This document shows positions 9,133 through 17,612 of a stretch of DNA of 64,000 bases, one piece after another. Position 1 is the first letter of the stretch. Each line of letters begins with the position of its first letter. The stretch comes from CAYZQH01 sp050300015. GTDB taxonomy: Bacteria; Pseudomonadota; Gammaproteobacteria; Pseudomonadales; Cellvibrionaceae. The DNA lies in NCBI GenBank assembly GCA_050300015.1, contig JBNKWZ010000027.1:124001-188000 (forward strand). The letters run 5' to 3'. Below the pieces are notes generated by a model. It searched no databases. It had not been told where the DNA came from and was given only the letters and a program-made list of their open reading frames with translations. The position numbers were made by a program, and so were the translations under genes.

Positions 9133-11145
9133 ATGTTAAAACATTCCTATGAAGACGCTCGTGCTTGGGCACAAACCATCGTTTCGCAAATGACACTAGA
9201 AGAAAAGTGCCAGTACGTGGGTGGCACCGATGCGTTTTTTACCAAAGCCATCGAACGTTTGGGCATACCCTCTGTGCTGTTTTCAGACGCCACGGCAGGT
9301 GTGGTATTGCGGGATCGCTTTTTAGAAACCACGTTTCAAAATCCGCTTGAAAGATCCACCGCATTCCCAGCTCCCATTTTACTGGCCGCCACGTGGAATA
9401 CCGACCTTGTCGAAGCCTTTGCCACCGCCATCGGCGAACAGTGCCGCGCCAACGGTATTGGCGTGTTGCTTGGCCCTGGCTTTAATCTTTATCGGGTATC
9501 GCAATGTGGCCGCAACTTTGAGTACTTTGGTGAAGATCCCTATTTAATCTCACACTTGGTCAAGCACTACGTGAAAGGTGTACAAAGTACGGGCACCATC
9601 GCCACGCTAAAACACTTTGTCGCGAACAATACGGATTACTTCCGTAGAAAAAGCAATTCTATTGTCAGTGATCGTGCCATGCACGAGATCTACACTCGAG
9701 GTTTTAAAGCGGGCATTGATGCCGGCGCTTTGGCCGTGATGACGGCCTACAATTTAGTCAATGGCGAATGGGCAAGCCAAAGTCAAAACGTGATTCAACA
9801 TTGGTTGCGAACCATTTTAAAGTTTAAATGGCTGGTCATGACCGATTGGTGGGCCGTTTATGATTGTGAAAAATTGGCCACCTCGGGACAAGATTTGGAA
9901 ATGCCCGCTACCGACGTTACGGCGCCTTTAGCTGCAAAAATTCAAGCGGGTGAAATAGCACAAGCGCATGTAGACCGCATGGTCACCAGCATCTTAACCA
10001 CGTTTAAGGCCATGGGAACTTTCGAGCAAAGTCCATCCCCCATCAGTACTCAAGATTTTCAACGGCATGAGTCCGTGGCGTTACAAACCGCGCGTGAAGG
10101 CATGGTTTTACTAAAAAATCGGGACAACATTTTACCCCTATCCGCGGAGGTGCCCCTACTGGCCCTGGGCGATGGCATGCGGCAAAAAGCCTGCGGTGGC
10201 GGCTCCGCTTACGTCAAAGGCTACGACACCGTATTACAGTTTGACGCGTTACAAGCCGTATTTCCAAACATCGAATACAACGCCCACCCCAGCGACCAAG
10301 ATATTCAAAATGCGCCGTGTATTTTATTGAGCATTAACACTCCCGATCGCGAGAGTTACGACCATCCGTTTGCCCTGGATCGGGGAGAAGAGCGCTATCT
10401 TCGACGCATTGTGGCCCTGAATAAAAATGTGATTGTACTCATGAATGCCGGTGGCGGAGTACGAATGACCGATTGGATCGACGATGTCGCGGCTGTGGTG
10501 TATTGTTTCTACAACGGCCAAAACGGCAATGTGGCTCTGGCCGAAATATTAAACGGCACCACTAACCCATCGGGTAAGTTGCCCATGACCATCGAACGCG
10601 AATTTTCAGACAGCTGCGGCGCCAACTACATCCCCGAAGGAGAAGCCCTTTATGTGGGTGACAACGAGGCCTGGGAAGCCGCGCGTGAAGTCTACGACGT
10701 GCATTACGACGAAGGAGTATTTGTAGGCTATCGCTGGTACGAGCACAAAAACATCGCCCCCCTATTTCCCTTTGGGTTTGGATTGTCCTACACCACCTTT
10801 TCTTACAGTGAATTGAACTGCCCCAGCACATTCGCGGGCGAATCGGTAAACGTTACCGTGACGGTCACCAATACTGGCGCGCGAGCGGGCCGTGAGGTGG
10901 TGCAATTGTACATTCAAAATGCAAATGCCCCAGAGCCCCGCCCAATCAAAGAGCTAAAAGGCTTTAAGAAAGTGGCGCTTGAACCGGGAGAAAGCCAAAC
11001 GGTGACGCTCACACTTAAGGCAGAAGATTTTGCCTACTGGTCCGACGTGCAATCGGATTGGGTCACCCCTCCCGGGCAATACGGTATTCTGGTCGGCGCG
11101 AGCAGTGAAGCCATTTACCTGAGCGGAAAGATCACACTAAACTGA
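9133..11145 (+). CDS. GH3 beta-glucosidase, predicted cytoplasmic
   Basis: Family 3 beta-glucosidase of 670 residues without signal peptide, so it probably cleaves imported oligosaccharides or glycosides in the cytoplasm. The TIM-barrel domain includes CGRNFEYFGEDPYL and KHFVANN. The nucleophile candidate is Asp238 in VMTDWWA. The alpha/beta sandwich starts at about residue 320 (EGMVLLKNRDNILPL). The C-terminus is a fibronectin-III-like domain (about 565-670, VTVTVTNTGARAGREVVQLY), typical of the BglB/thermostable beta-glucosidase subgroup. It differs in architecture from the lipoprotein GH3 upstream, so this is not a recent tandem duplication. The gene converges with ppk2. Confidence 0.93.
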   Translation: MLKHSYEDARAWAQTIVSQMTLEEKCQYVGGTDAFFTKAIERLGIPSVLFSDATAGVVLRDRFLETTFQNPLERSTAFPAPILLAATWNTDLVEAFATAIGEQCRANGIGVLLGPGFNLYRVSQCGRNFEYFGEDPYLISHLVKHYVKGVQSTGTIATLKHFVANNTDYFRRKSNSIVSDRAMHEIYTRGFKAGIDAGALAVMTAYNLVNGEWASQSQNVIQHWLRTILKFKWLVMTDWWAVYDCEKLATSGQDLEMPATDVTAPLAAKIQAGEIAQAHVDRMVTSILTTFKAMGTFEQSPSPISTQDFQRHESVALQTAREGMVLLKNRDNILPLSAEVPLLALGDGMRQKACGGGSAYVKGYDTVLQFDALQAVFPNIEYNAHPSDQDIQNAPCILLSINTPDRESYDHPFALDRGEERYLRRIVALNKNVIVLMNAGGGVRMTDWIDDVAAVVYCFYNGQNGNVALAEILNGTTNPSGKLPMTIEREFSDSCGANYIPEGEALYVGDNEAWEAAREVYDVHYDEGVFVGYRWYEHKNIAPLFPFGFGLSYTTFSYSELNCPSTFAGESVNVTVTVTNTGARAGREVVQLYIQNANAPEPRPIKELKGFKKVALEPGESQTVTLTLKAEDFAYWSDVQSDWVTPPGQYGILVGASSEAIYLSGKITLN

Positions 11146-11170
11146 TCAAAAGCGTTTGGGTGTTAAGCCA

Positions 11171-12046
11171 CTAAGAGTTTGTTTGTTCAAGGGTGCGAAT
11201 GTAACCCTCGAATTTAGCTTTGTCTTGGTCGGTTACAGTGGGGTAGTGCAAATTTAAACTTTCCAGCGCCTCGACTATCCGTTCTGCCACGCACATCCTC
11301 ATATAAGGTTTGTTGTCTGCGGGAATGGCGTACCAGGGCGCCCAAGGTTTGCTTGTGGCCGTTAATGCATCTTCATAGGCGGCCATATATTTCGGCCAAA
11401 GCGCGCGCTCTTTTAAATCACCCTCTGAAAACTTCCAATGTTTTTCGGGCTCTTGTAGGCGCGACAAAAATCGATTTTTTTGTTCATCTTTTGAAACATT
11501 CAGCCAAAACTTTAAAATCACCGTTCCAGTGCGCGCCAAATGCTGCTCGTGGGCCACAATGGACTCGTATCGCTCCCGCCACAGGGTTTTTAAATTTTTG
11601 CACCGTGCCAACGTTTGCGCCCTTAAATAATTAGGGTGCACACGCACCACCAGCACCTCCTCATAATGGCTGCGATTAAATACCCCAATGGTGCCTCGCT
11701 CAGGTAGCTGCTTTGCAGTGCGCCACAAAAAGTCGTGCTCCAGCTCTTCCTTACTTGGCTGCTTAAAAGACACCACATGACACCCGGCCGGGTTCACGCC
11801 ACTTAATACATTGCGAATGGTACTGTCTTTGCCCGCAGCATCCATGGCTTGAAAAACCAATAGCACCGCGTGATTGTCATTGGCGTACAGGGTACGCTGT
11901 AATTCGGCCAATTGTTTTGCCGCCGCCTTCAAACGTTTTTTACAGGTTTTTTCGCTGGGCATGTTGGGCGCCTGGGTAAGCGCTTGCTGGATTTTAAAAC
12001 TGCCATCAAAAGGCACCAAATAGGGGCTGTCGACCGCCTTAAACAT
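11171..12046 (-). CDS. ppk2: Polyphosphate kinase 2 family protein
   Basis: Transfers phosphate between polyphosphate and nucleotides in the cytoplasm. The ATG at 12046 is chosen because AAGGAG ends five bases before it; the longer GTG-started frame would overlap this site. The 291-residue, single-domain protein has a Walker A loop at about residues 65-75 (FQAMDAAGKDS). The Walker B/lid segment is at about 121-138 (GVFNRSHYEEVLVVRVHP). The AMDAAGKDS form and single domain suggest the class III-like group (polyphosphate-driven AMP/ADP phosphorylation), but the class is not certain from sequence alone. No ppk1 or ppx is adjacent. Confidence 0.93.
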   Translation of the reverse strand: MFKAVDSPYLVPFDGSFKIQQALTQAPNMPSEKTCKKRLKAAAKQLAELQRTLYANDNHAVLLVFQAMDAAGKDSTIRNVLSGVNPAGCHVVSFKQPSKEELEHDFLWRTAKQLPERGTIGVFNRSHYEEVLVVRVHPNYLRAQTLARCKNLKTLWRERYESIVAHEQHLARTGTVILKFWLNVSKDEQKNRFLSRLQEPEKHWKFSEGDLKERALWPKYMAAYEDALTATSKPWAPWYAIPADNKPYMRMCVAERIVEALESLNLHYPTVTDQDKAKFEGYIRTLEQTNS

Positions 12047-12108
12047 TGTCACTCCTTAATTTGCGAAAAACGGCAGCCGAATGACTGCCGAGCAACAACT
12101 GCACTCCA

Positions 12109-14181
12109 CTACTGCGCATTCGAAAGCTTGGCTTTGCGAACCAACTGTACAAACTCCGTACGGTAGCCATAGTCATCAAACCCCTTGGCGCGGTTGGCAA
12201 GTGCAATCACGTCATCATACGTCCAGGTCTCCATATACTGCCCACCTTTCAACAACTGACCGAACCCGGCCACTGCGGTCGCGAAAGCGATATCCGCATC
12301 CAGACCCTCTAGTAATTTTTGCTTGGGGAGTTGGCGCACACCCATTTGAATAGGCTGGGTCACCAACTTGGACTGAGCTTGCCCAGGTAGCTTATAGCGC
12401 AGCTTTAAAAAACCGTACTCGTTCGCTTTGGTATCCAACACTTTTTTAGGCTGGTAACGACTCTCATCTACGAGCCCACTATCAGCGCCAACGGGGGTGA
12501 TTTCATATAACGCTGTCACCGTGTGCCCGGCGCCAATATCACCGGCATCCACTTTGTCATTATTAAAATCTTCTTTGGCCAACGCACGAGTTTCATAACC
12601 AATGAGCCGGTATTCAGACACGGTGGCAGGATTAAATTCCACCTGAATTTTCACATCGTTGGCAATTGGGAACAAACTTGAAGTTGCCTCATTCACCAAG
12701 ACTTTTTGTGCCTCACTTAAGGTATCGATATAAGCCGCAATACCGTTGCCATTTTGCGCCAAGGTTTGCATGAGCGCATCTTGATAATTGCCTTGCCCGA
12801 ACCCCAAAATCGAAAGGTAAATCCCCTCTTGGCGCTTGCGCTCAACCAGCTCTTTGAGCGCTTGATCACTGCTCACACCCACATTAAAATCCCCATCGGT
12901 GGCCAAAATAATACGATTCACCGCCTTCGGATCAAAATGCGCTTTAGCCATACTGTAGGCGAGTTCAATACCTGCGCCACCGGCCGTGGAGCCTCCAGCA
13001 TTTAAACGCTCTAAAGCCCCCATAATTTGAGCCTTTTCTTTAACCTCAGTGGGTTCCAGCACCACACCAGCGGCACCGGCGTAAACCACAATGGCCACCG
13101 TATCGGTGGGCTTGAGTGTTTCCAGTAATAGACCCATGGACTGTTTCACCAAGGGCAATTTGTCTTTCGAGCCCATGGAGCCAGAAACATCCAATAAAAA
13201 TACCAGGTGGCTGTCAGGTTGCTTGGACGGCGCGACGTCATAACCTTTAATGCCAATTTGCACCAAGCGATTGCCCGGCTTCCAGGGAGATGTCGTCACT
13301 ACGACCGTAGGCTTAAAGGGCTCGGATTGTGACTCCGGCAGCGGATAGTCGTAATCGAAGTAATTAATAAACTCTTCCACTCGTACCGCATCCTGCACTG
13401 GCATCACGCCATGATTGAGCTGCCTGCGTACATAGCTGTAGGAGGCGGTATCCACATCCACCGAAAAAGTAGACACGGGTTCATCGCTCACGCTTTTAAC
13501 CGCATTTTGTGTTACGTGCGTAAACCGGTCGCGACTTTCTGGTACCGGCACCGGCGCTATTCGGCCCGCGTTGATACCCGCCACTTGCGGGCTCACTTTC
13601 ATGCGTGCAGTAGGCATTGACGCGGCTGCCATCGTCTCTTCACTCATGCCCTGCCTTTTGGAGTCAGTAATACTAGACCGCACCAATGCTTGCTCGGCCT
13701 CAGCCACCGTAGGGGATACCCTGTCGGTGGTATTACCATCGTCGTCGCGCAACGCGTTCTTCACTTCTTTTGACACCAGTGCTTGGGTAAGCGCCTGATC
13801 ATCGGGCTTTTGTTTTGGTGCTGCATCTGCCTCGCTCAGTTCAGCACCCACAAAAACTTCAGGGTCAGGCATTTGCACAATGGTTGGGGTCTCTGGACTT
13901 CTTAAGATCACTGCACTGGTCACGAATACGCAAATGGCGGATGTGCCTAATATCAGGGTTTTAAAATCGAATGTTTTCATTGCGGTTGCCTCATCGGGTT
14001 TGGACTTTCCGATAAGACGAAGGCGTGACCAAAATCCTTGGCGAGTTTCGAGATTTTGTTTCGCTGAGGCTTGATGCACCGCATCAAACTCTGCCATAGC
14101 CAGATTAATCGCACGCTTTTTGGCGTTCGCATCGGGCGGCGGCGTTTGCTTTAGGGTTTTTTCGAGGGCATCGTCGTTCAC
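12109..14181 (-). CDS. YfbK-like von Willebrand factor A protein with cytoplasmic anti-sigma-like tail
   Basis: A 690-residue inner-membrane protein. Residues 1-73 are polar and presumably cytoplasmic; 74-93 form one transmembrane helix (TLILGTSAICVFVTSAVIL). The rest lies in the periplasm: a conserved N-terminal VWA-associated domain (STFSVDVDTASYSYVRRQL, residues ~240-300), then a VWA domain with the metal site DVSGSMGS near residue 330. A C-terminal DUF3520-type domain ends the protein. It starts with GTG overlapping the sigma factor stop (GTGA) and has AGGAGG before it. The one-helix layout and coupling to an ECF sigma gene suggest that the cytoplasmic tail restrains that sigma factor. 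No zinc HxxxCxxC anti-sigma motif is present, so this role is inferred. Confidence 0.85.
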   Translation of the reverse strand: MNDDALEKTLKQTPPPDANAKKRAINLAMAEFDAVHQASAKQNLETRQGFWSRLRLIGKSKPDEATAMKTFDFKTLILGTSAICVFVTSAVILRSPETPTIVQMPDPEVFVGAELSEADAAPKQKPDDQALTQALVSKEVKNALRDDDGNTTDRVSPTVAEAEQALVRSSITDSKRQGMSEETMAAASMPTARMKVSPQVAGINAGRIAPVPVPESRDRFTHVTQNAVKSVSDEPVSTFSVDVDTASYSYVRRQLNHGVMPVQDAVRVEEFINYFDYDYPLPESQSEPFKPTVVVTTSPWKPGNRLVQIGIKGYDVAPSKQPDSHLVFLLDVSGSMGSKDKLPLVKQSMGLLLETLKPTDTVAIVVYAGAAGVVLEPTEVKEKAQIMGALERLNAGGSTAGGAGIELAYSMAKAHFDPKAVNRIILATDGDFNVGVSSDQALKELVERKRQEGIYLSILGFGQGNYQDALMQTLAQNGNGIAAYIDTLSEAQKVLVNEATSSLFPIANDVKIQVEFNPATVSEYRLIGYETRALAKEDFNNDKVDAGDIGAGHTVTALYEITPVGADSGLVDESRYQPKKVLDTKANEYGFLKLRYKLPGQAQSKLVTQPIQMGVRQLPKQKLLEGLDADIAFATAVAGFGQLLKGGQYMETWTYDDVIALANRAKGFDDYGYRTEFVQLVRKAKLSNAQ

Positions 14182-14714
14182 ACTGCACCTCCTAAGGATA
14201 GGTGTTTAAGCTGTTTTTTAATTTCATGTAAGCGCCAAGACACGGTACTTTCTTTGACCCCCAACAGGCTGGCGGCCTCCGCATGACTGAAACCCTGGCC
14301 ATGAACCAATAGCGCTGTTTCTTTGTAGCCCTCTGCCATGGTCTCAAGCTGTTTAAGCACCTGAGTTAAAAAAACACCGCCTTCGGCATCCGTTGTGGTG
14401 GACACAAGTTCAGGCACAGCGTCATGGGTAGGTGCTGCGCCACCCTCATGGCGGGATTCACTGCGATACCAGTCTTTAGCGCAATTCACCACTAAGCGAT
14501 ACAGCCAAGTTTTAAAACTAGATTCAAATCGAAACTGAGAAAGGCTGCGCGCCACTTTAATGCAAGCGAGTTGGACCACATCTTGCGCGTCTGAAACATT
14601 CCCGCACCACTGATACGCGAAACGATACATGGCATCGTAATGGGTTTCGATTAAGGCCTCAAAGGCCTCGCGCTCACCGCTTTGTGCACGTCGAATTAGA
14701 CCTGTTTCGTCCAT
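14178..14714 (-). CDS. ECF-type RNA polymerase sigma factor
   Basis: Alternative sigma factor of 178 residues that directs RNA polymerase to a dedicated promoter set. Region 2 spans about residues 20-90 (DAMYRFAYQWCGNVSDAQDVVQ, then FKTWLYRLVVNCAKDWYR). Region 4 spans about 125-170 (YKETALLVHGQGFSHAEAASLLGVKESTVSWRLHEIKKQL), with a helix-turn-helix. It is co-transcribed with, and overlaps, the VWA protein. The insertion between regions 2 and 4 is ordinary in length. Target genes cannot be read from this window. Confidence 0.93.
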   Translation of the reverse strand: MDETGLIRRAQSGEREAFEALIETHYDAMYRFAYQWCGNVSDAQDVVQLACIKVARSLSQFRFESSFKTWLYRLVVNCAKDWYRSESRHEGGAAPTHDAVPELVSTTTDAEGGVFLTQVLKQLETMAEGYKETALLVHGQGFSHAEAASLLGVKESTVSWRLHEIKKQLKHLSLGGAV

Positions 14715-15187
14715 TTAAGCTCCTATTGAGCGCCAGAGCGTTGGAATGACAATGACGATAGTGATACCGGTCAAGCCAACGCCTTTGAACACCGTTTAAC
14801 CAGAGGCCCCTAGACCCCGTCTTTCCGATGCGAGAGTATGGTACCCCTTAGACGCCAAGAGGTTTCAAATCCTTGGGGATACAAAATTTCGAGTGCCTAC
14901 GGGCACAAAGGCATTAGGTTATAACGCTACCATCACAAACAGCCCAATAATATGCACGGCGTTCATAAGCACTGTGTCACACCTTTAAACTAAAGTGGGT
15001 AAAATGTTACCGGTTTCACATTATAATTCCCTGGCTATTTCTTAGACTTACCGTCCCTAAAAGGCGCAAATCAGAATACCGCTAGGGCCTTGATCGAGTA
15101 TGATTGGCAAGCCAAATAACAACCACAAAACGTGTAAGCGATGGCTTTTAAAACACTCGGCGACTATAAAAATGATTGGAGAATCTT
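14715..15187. other. Intergenic region upstream of the GH5 cellulase
   Basis: 470 bases without a convincing gene between the divergent sigma factor and cellulase genes. It should contain both promoters. A LacI-type operator candidate centred on ACCGGT lies at 15005-15020; a second ACCGGT occurs near 14766 beside the sigma gene. Confidence 0.5.
15005..15020. promoter_or_regulatory. Candidate LacI-family operator upstream of GH5
   Basis: TGTTACCGGTTTCACA is an imperfect 16-bp palindrome with a CG centre, the general shape of LacI-family sugar-responsive operators. It lies about 170 bases before the cellulase start. No LacI regulator gene is in the window, so the assignment is by form only. 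Confidence 0.3.
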
Positions 15188-16879
15188 ATGCTTAGTAAAA
15201 ATGCGTGGCGACTAGGCCACCGAATGATTGGCTCTGTCTTGATCAGCAGCGCCGCCGTAATGCTTGCCGCCTGCGGCGGTACCAAGGATACCACCAGCTC
15301 AAGCAGTGGTAGCACCTCCAGCAGTAGCGGCACCACGTCTAGTAGTAGTGGCACCACTTCTAGTAGCAGCTCAAGCACCAGCAGTTCGTCTACTTCAAGC
15401 AGCTCCACGTCTTCCTCTTCAGGCAGTTCTGGTTCCTCAAGCAGCTCTTCTTCCAGCGGCATTGTGATCGACGACACCCCTGGTGATCACCGCGTGAATG
15501 AGCAAGGCGACATCGAAATCACCGGCAAACCATTTAGACCACAGTGTGGCAACTGGTTTGGCCTGGAAGGCCGCCACGAAGAAAACGGCGACGCTCCCAT
15601 GGAGCTTTACATGGGTAATACTTCTTGGGCGACAGACCACTCTCGCACCATCAAGAAAACCCTTCAAGAAATCCAAGCGCTTGGCATTAACCTCATTCGC
15701 TTTCCCGTTACGCCTCAAACATTGGACCCCAATGACCCAATGGGTCAACCCGGCCTTTGGAAGAATGACCCCAACTCTCTAAATGAGCTGACTCAGTACA
15801 ACGGCGGTAAAAAAGTATCCAATGCACGCGAGTACATGGAAGCCTTTCTCCGTTTGATCGACAAAGAATCTAACGGCGAAATGAAGGTGTTACTGGACAT
15901 TCACTCTTGCTCGAACTACTTGGGCTGGCGTGCGGGTCGCTTAGATGCCAACCCTCCCTACGCAGACGCGAACCGCATTGGCTACAACTACAAGCGTGAA
16001 ACCTACTCCTGTGGTGGTGGCGCCGTAAACGACCAATCCTATAACGAGACCCTTTGGCTCGAAGACCTTCGCGAGCTGGCCAACTTCCCTGAGACATTGG
16101 GCATTGACAACGTCATCGGTATCGATATTTTCAACGAGCCCTGGGATTACACCATTGAAGCGTGGGGCACATTGGCATACAAAGCCTATGAAGCCATCGC
16201 AGCAGAGAACGACGACATGTTGGTGTTCGTCGAAGGTGTTGCAGGCAAAACCTCAGCAGGCGTTGAGGTACCTCACGGCAACCCAACCTCCAACCCGAAC
16301 TGGGGTGAGAACTTTGCGGGCATCCTAGATACCGACTTCATCAAAATCCCTAAAAACCGCGTGGTCATCTCTCCACACACCTATGGGCCTTCTGTACACG
16401 TTCAACCACAAATTGTAGTCGGTGCAGACGACCCATCGTCACCATGCTATGAGTTAGACGGTGACGACGCGCGCAGTGCAAGCTGTGACCTGGAGATCAA
16501 TGCAACACGGCTTGAAGCCGGGTGGGAAGAGCACTTTGGCTACCTTCGTGACAAGGATTACATGGTGGTTGTAGGTGAATGGGGCGGCAACATTACCTGG
16601 CCTGCCACCGCTGACCTTGCGGTAGACCGCTCTGGTTGGGCACATGTTGATCCAGAAATCGACCTAAAATGGCAAAAAGCCTTGGCCAACTATATGGCTA
16701 AGAAAGACATTCAGTCTTGTTACTGGTCCATCAACCCAGAATCTGGAGATACCGGCGGCCTATACAAGCACGCTTATCATCCGGTGAATAACAAATCCGG
16801 CTGGGGCGAATGGCAGGGGTTAGACACCACCAAAACCAGCATGCTGCAAAAGTACTGGAGTGGCTCAACCAACCAGTAA
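15188..16879 (+). CDS. GH5 cellulase, lipoprotein with poly-serine linker
   Basis: Endo-beta-1,4-glucanase-type enzyme of glycoside hydrolase family 5, tethered to the outer membrane. The ATG at 15188 is preferred because GGAG lies six bases before it; a TTG-started frame four codons longer would include the ribosome site. Residues 1-28 are a lipoprotein signal ending LAAC (Cys29). Residues 35-90 are almost entirely Ser with Thr and Gly, a flexible spacer as in Saccharophagus and Cellvibrio enzymes. The catalytic barrel follows. Its acid/base candidate is Glu317 in IDIFNEPWDY and its nucleophile candidate Glu464 in VVGEWGG. No carbohydrate-binding module is present. The exact GH5 subfamily and substrate are not established here. 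Confidence 0.93.
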   Translation: MLSKNAWRLGHRMIGSVLISSAAVMLAACGGTKDTTSSSSGSTSSSSGTTSSSSGTTSSSSSSTSSSSTSSSSTSSSSGSSGSSSSSSSSGIVIDDTPGDHRVNEQGDIEITGKPFRPQCGNWFGLEGRHEENGDAPMELYMGNTSWATDHSRTIKKTLQEIQALGINLIRFPVTPQTLDPNDPMGQPGLWKNDPNSLNELTQYNGGKKVSNAREYMEAFLRLIDKESNGEMKVLLDIHSCSNYLGWRAGRLDANPPYADANRIGYNYKRETYSCGGGAVNDQSYNETLWLEDLRELANFPETLGIDNVIGIDIFNEPWDYTIEAWGTLAYKAYEAIAAENDDMLVFVEGVAGKTSAGVEVPHGNPTSNPNWGENFAGILDTDFIKIPKNRVVISPHTYGPSVHVQPQIVVGADDPSSPCYELDGDDARSASCDLEINATRLEAGWEEHFGYLRDKDYMVVVGEWGGNITWPATADLAVDRSGWAHVDPEIDLKWQKALANYMAKKDIQSCYWSINPESGDTGGLYKHAYHPVNNKSGWGEWQGLDTTKTSMLQKYWSGSTNQ

Positions 16880-16896
16880 TAGCAATAAAGCAATGC

Positions 16897-16926
16897 AAAA
16901 GCCCCGGTTATCTGGGGCTTTTTTTT
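16897..16926 (+). terminator. Intrinsic terminator after GH5
   Basis: AAAGCCCC and GGGGCTTT pair around a short loop and run into eight T residues, 18 bases after the cellulase stop. Clear Rho-independent form. Confidence 0.92.
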
Positions 16927-16964
16927 GCCTATTTTTTTTGTAAAAGGTAAACGTTTAGAGAGCG

Positions 16965-17567
16965 CTATTCAGGCAAGATCAAACGATTACCCAGTTCGAT
17001 CAACTGAGCCAAGTTGTGTACGTTAAGCTTGCGCATAATGTTTTCCTTGTGCTTTTCAACGGTACGCTTTGAGATATGAAGGCTGTCGGCGACTTGAGTG
17101 GGCGTAAAGCCCCGTGTAATCATTGCTAAAACATCAAACTCTTTGGTGGTTAAGTCAAAATCGATGCTCACCAATTCCGCCTCCACCGACGGTGACAGAT
17201 TGCAACCCTCGCCCTTGAGACCAGACAGCAGCGAAACCATACTGTCTGCGCTGTCACTCTTATGCAGAACCCCGGCCACGCCAGATTGAGCGATACGCTG
17301 CAACACGGCTGGCGCTCGCGCTCCCGTTAAAAACACGATTTTAGCGGTGGGCCAACGCTTTTGTATCGCACCCAGCGTGCCTAACGGGTCTTCACCCGGA
17401 AGATGATAATCCAGAAGCACCACATCCACGGCAGCCCCAGCGTCAGATGCAAGCAAAGCGGCTACAGATGAAAAGTGAGCCTCGATGCTGAAAGCAGGCT
17501 GCTGCCCCAACAACATGGCCAAAGATTGACGAAAGATGTCATGGTCATCCACAATCATCAGCTTCAC
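16965..17567 (-). CDS. LuxR/NarL-family response regulator
   Basis: Two-component transcription regulator. A GTG at 17567 is chosen because GGAG lies nine bases before it and the receiver domain starts directly (VKLMIVDDHDIFRQS); the frame could also begin at a GTG five codons earlier. The receiver domain (about 1-120) has the acidic pocket DDHD and phospho-acceptor Asp53 in VLLDYHLPG. The C-terminal helix-turn-helix (about 138-195, TKEFDVLAMITRGFTPTQVADSLHISKRTVEKH) is of LuxR type. It is divergent from the sensor kinase starting 45 bases away, which is very probably its partner. Targets are unknown. Confidence 0.92.
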   Translation of the reverse strand: MKLMIVDDHDIFRQSLAMLLGQQPAFSIEAHFSSVAALLASDAGAAVDVVLLDYHLPGEDPLGTLGAIQKRWPTAKIVFLTGARAPAVLQRIAQSGVAGVLHKSDSADSMVSLLSGLKGEGCNLSPSVEAELVSIDFDLTTKEFDVLAMITRGFTPTQVADSLHISKRTVEKHKENIMRKLNVHNLAQLIELGNRLILPE

Positions 17568-17612
17568 AATGGTAAGCTCCACTCATTCAATAAGAGCGGT
17601 CAGTTTACCCAA

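Noticed and set aside
5913..11145. Two adjacent GH3 genes as a recent tandem duplication
   Set aside because: They differ in length, signal peptide and C-terminal domains, so they belong to different subgroups.
15290..15460. Tandem AGC/TCT-type triplets as a DNA repeat or CRISPR-like array
   Set aside because: They encode the poly-serine linker in frame; there are no spacers or regular repeat units.
15148..15477. Acidic Leu/Glu-rich minus-strand frame opposite the cellulase N-terminus
   Set aside because: It is the antisense of the serine-linker codons; the repetitive composition explains it fully.
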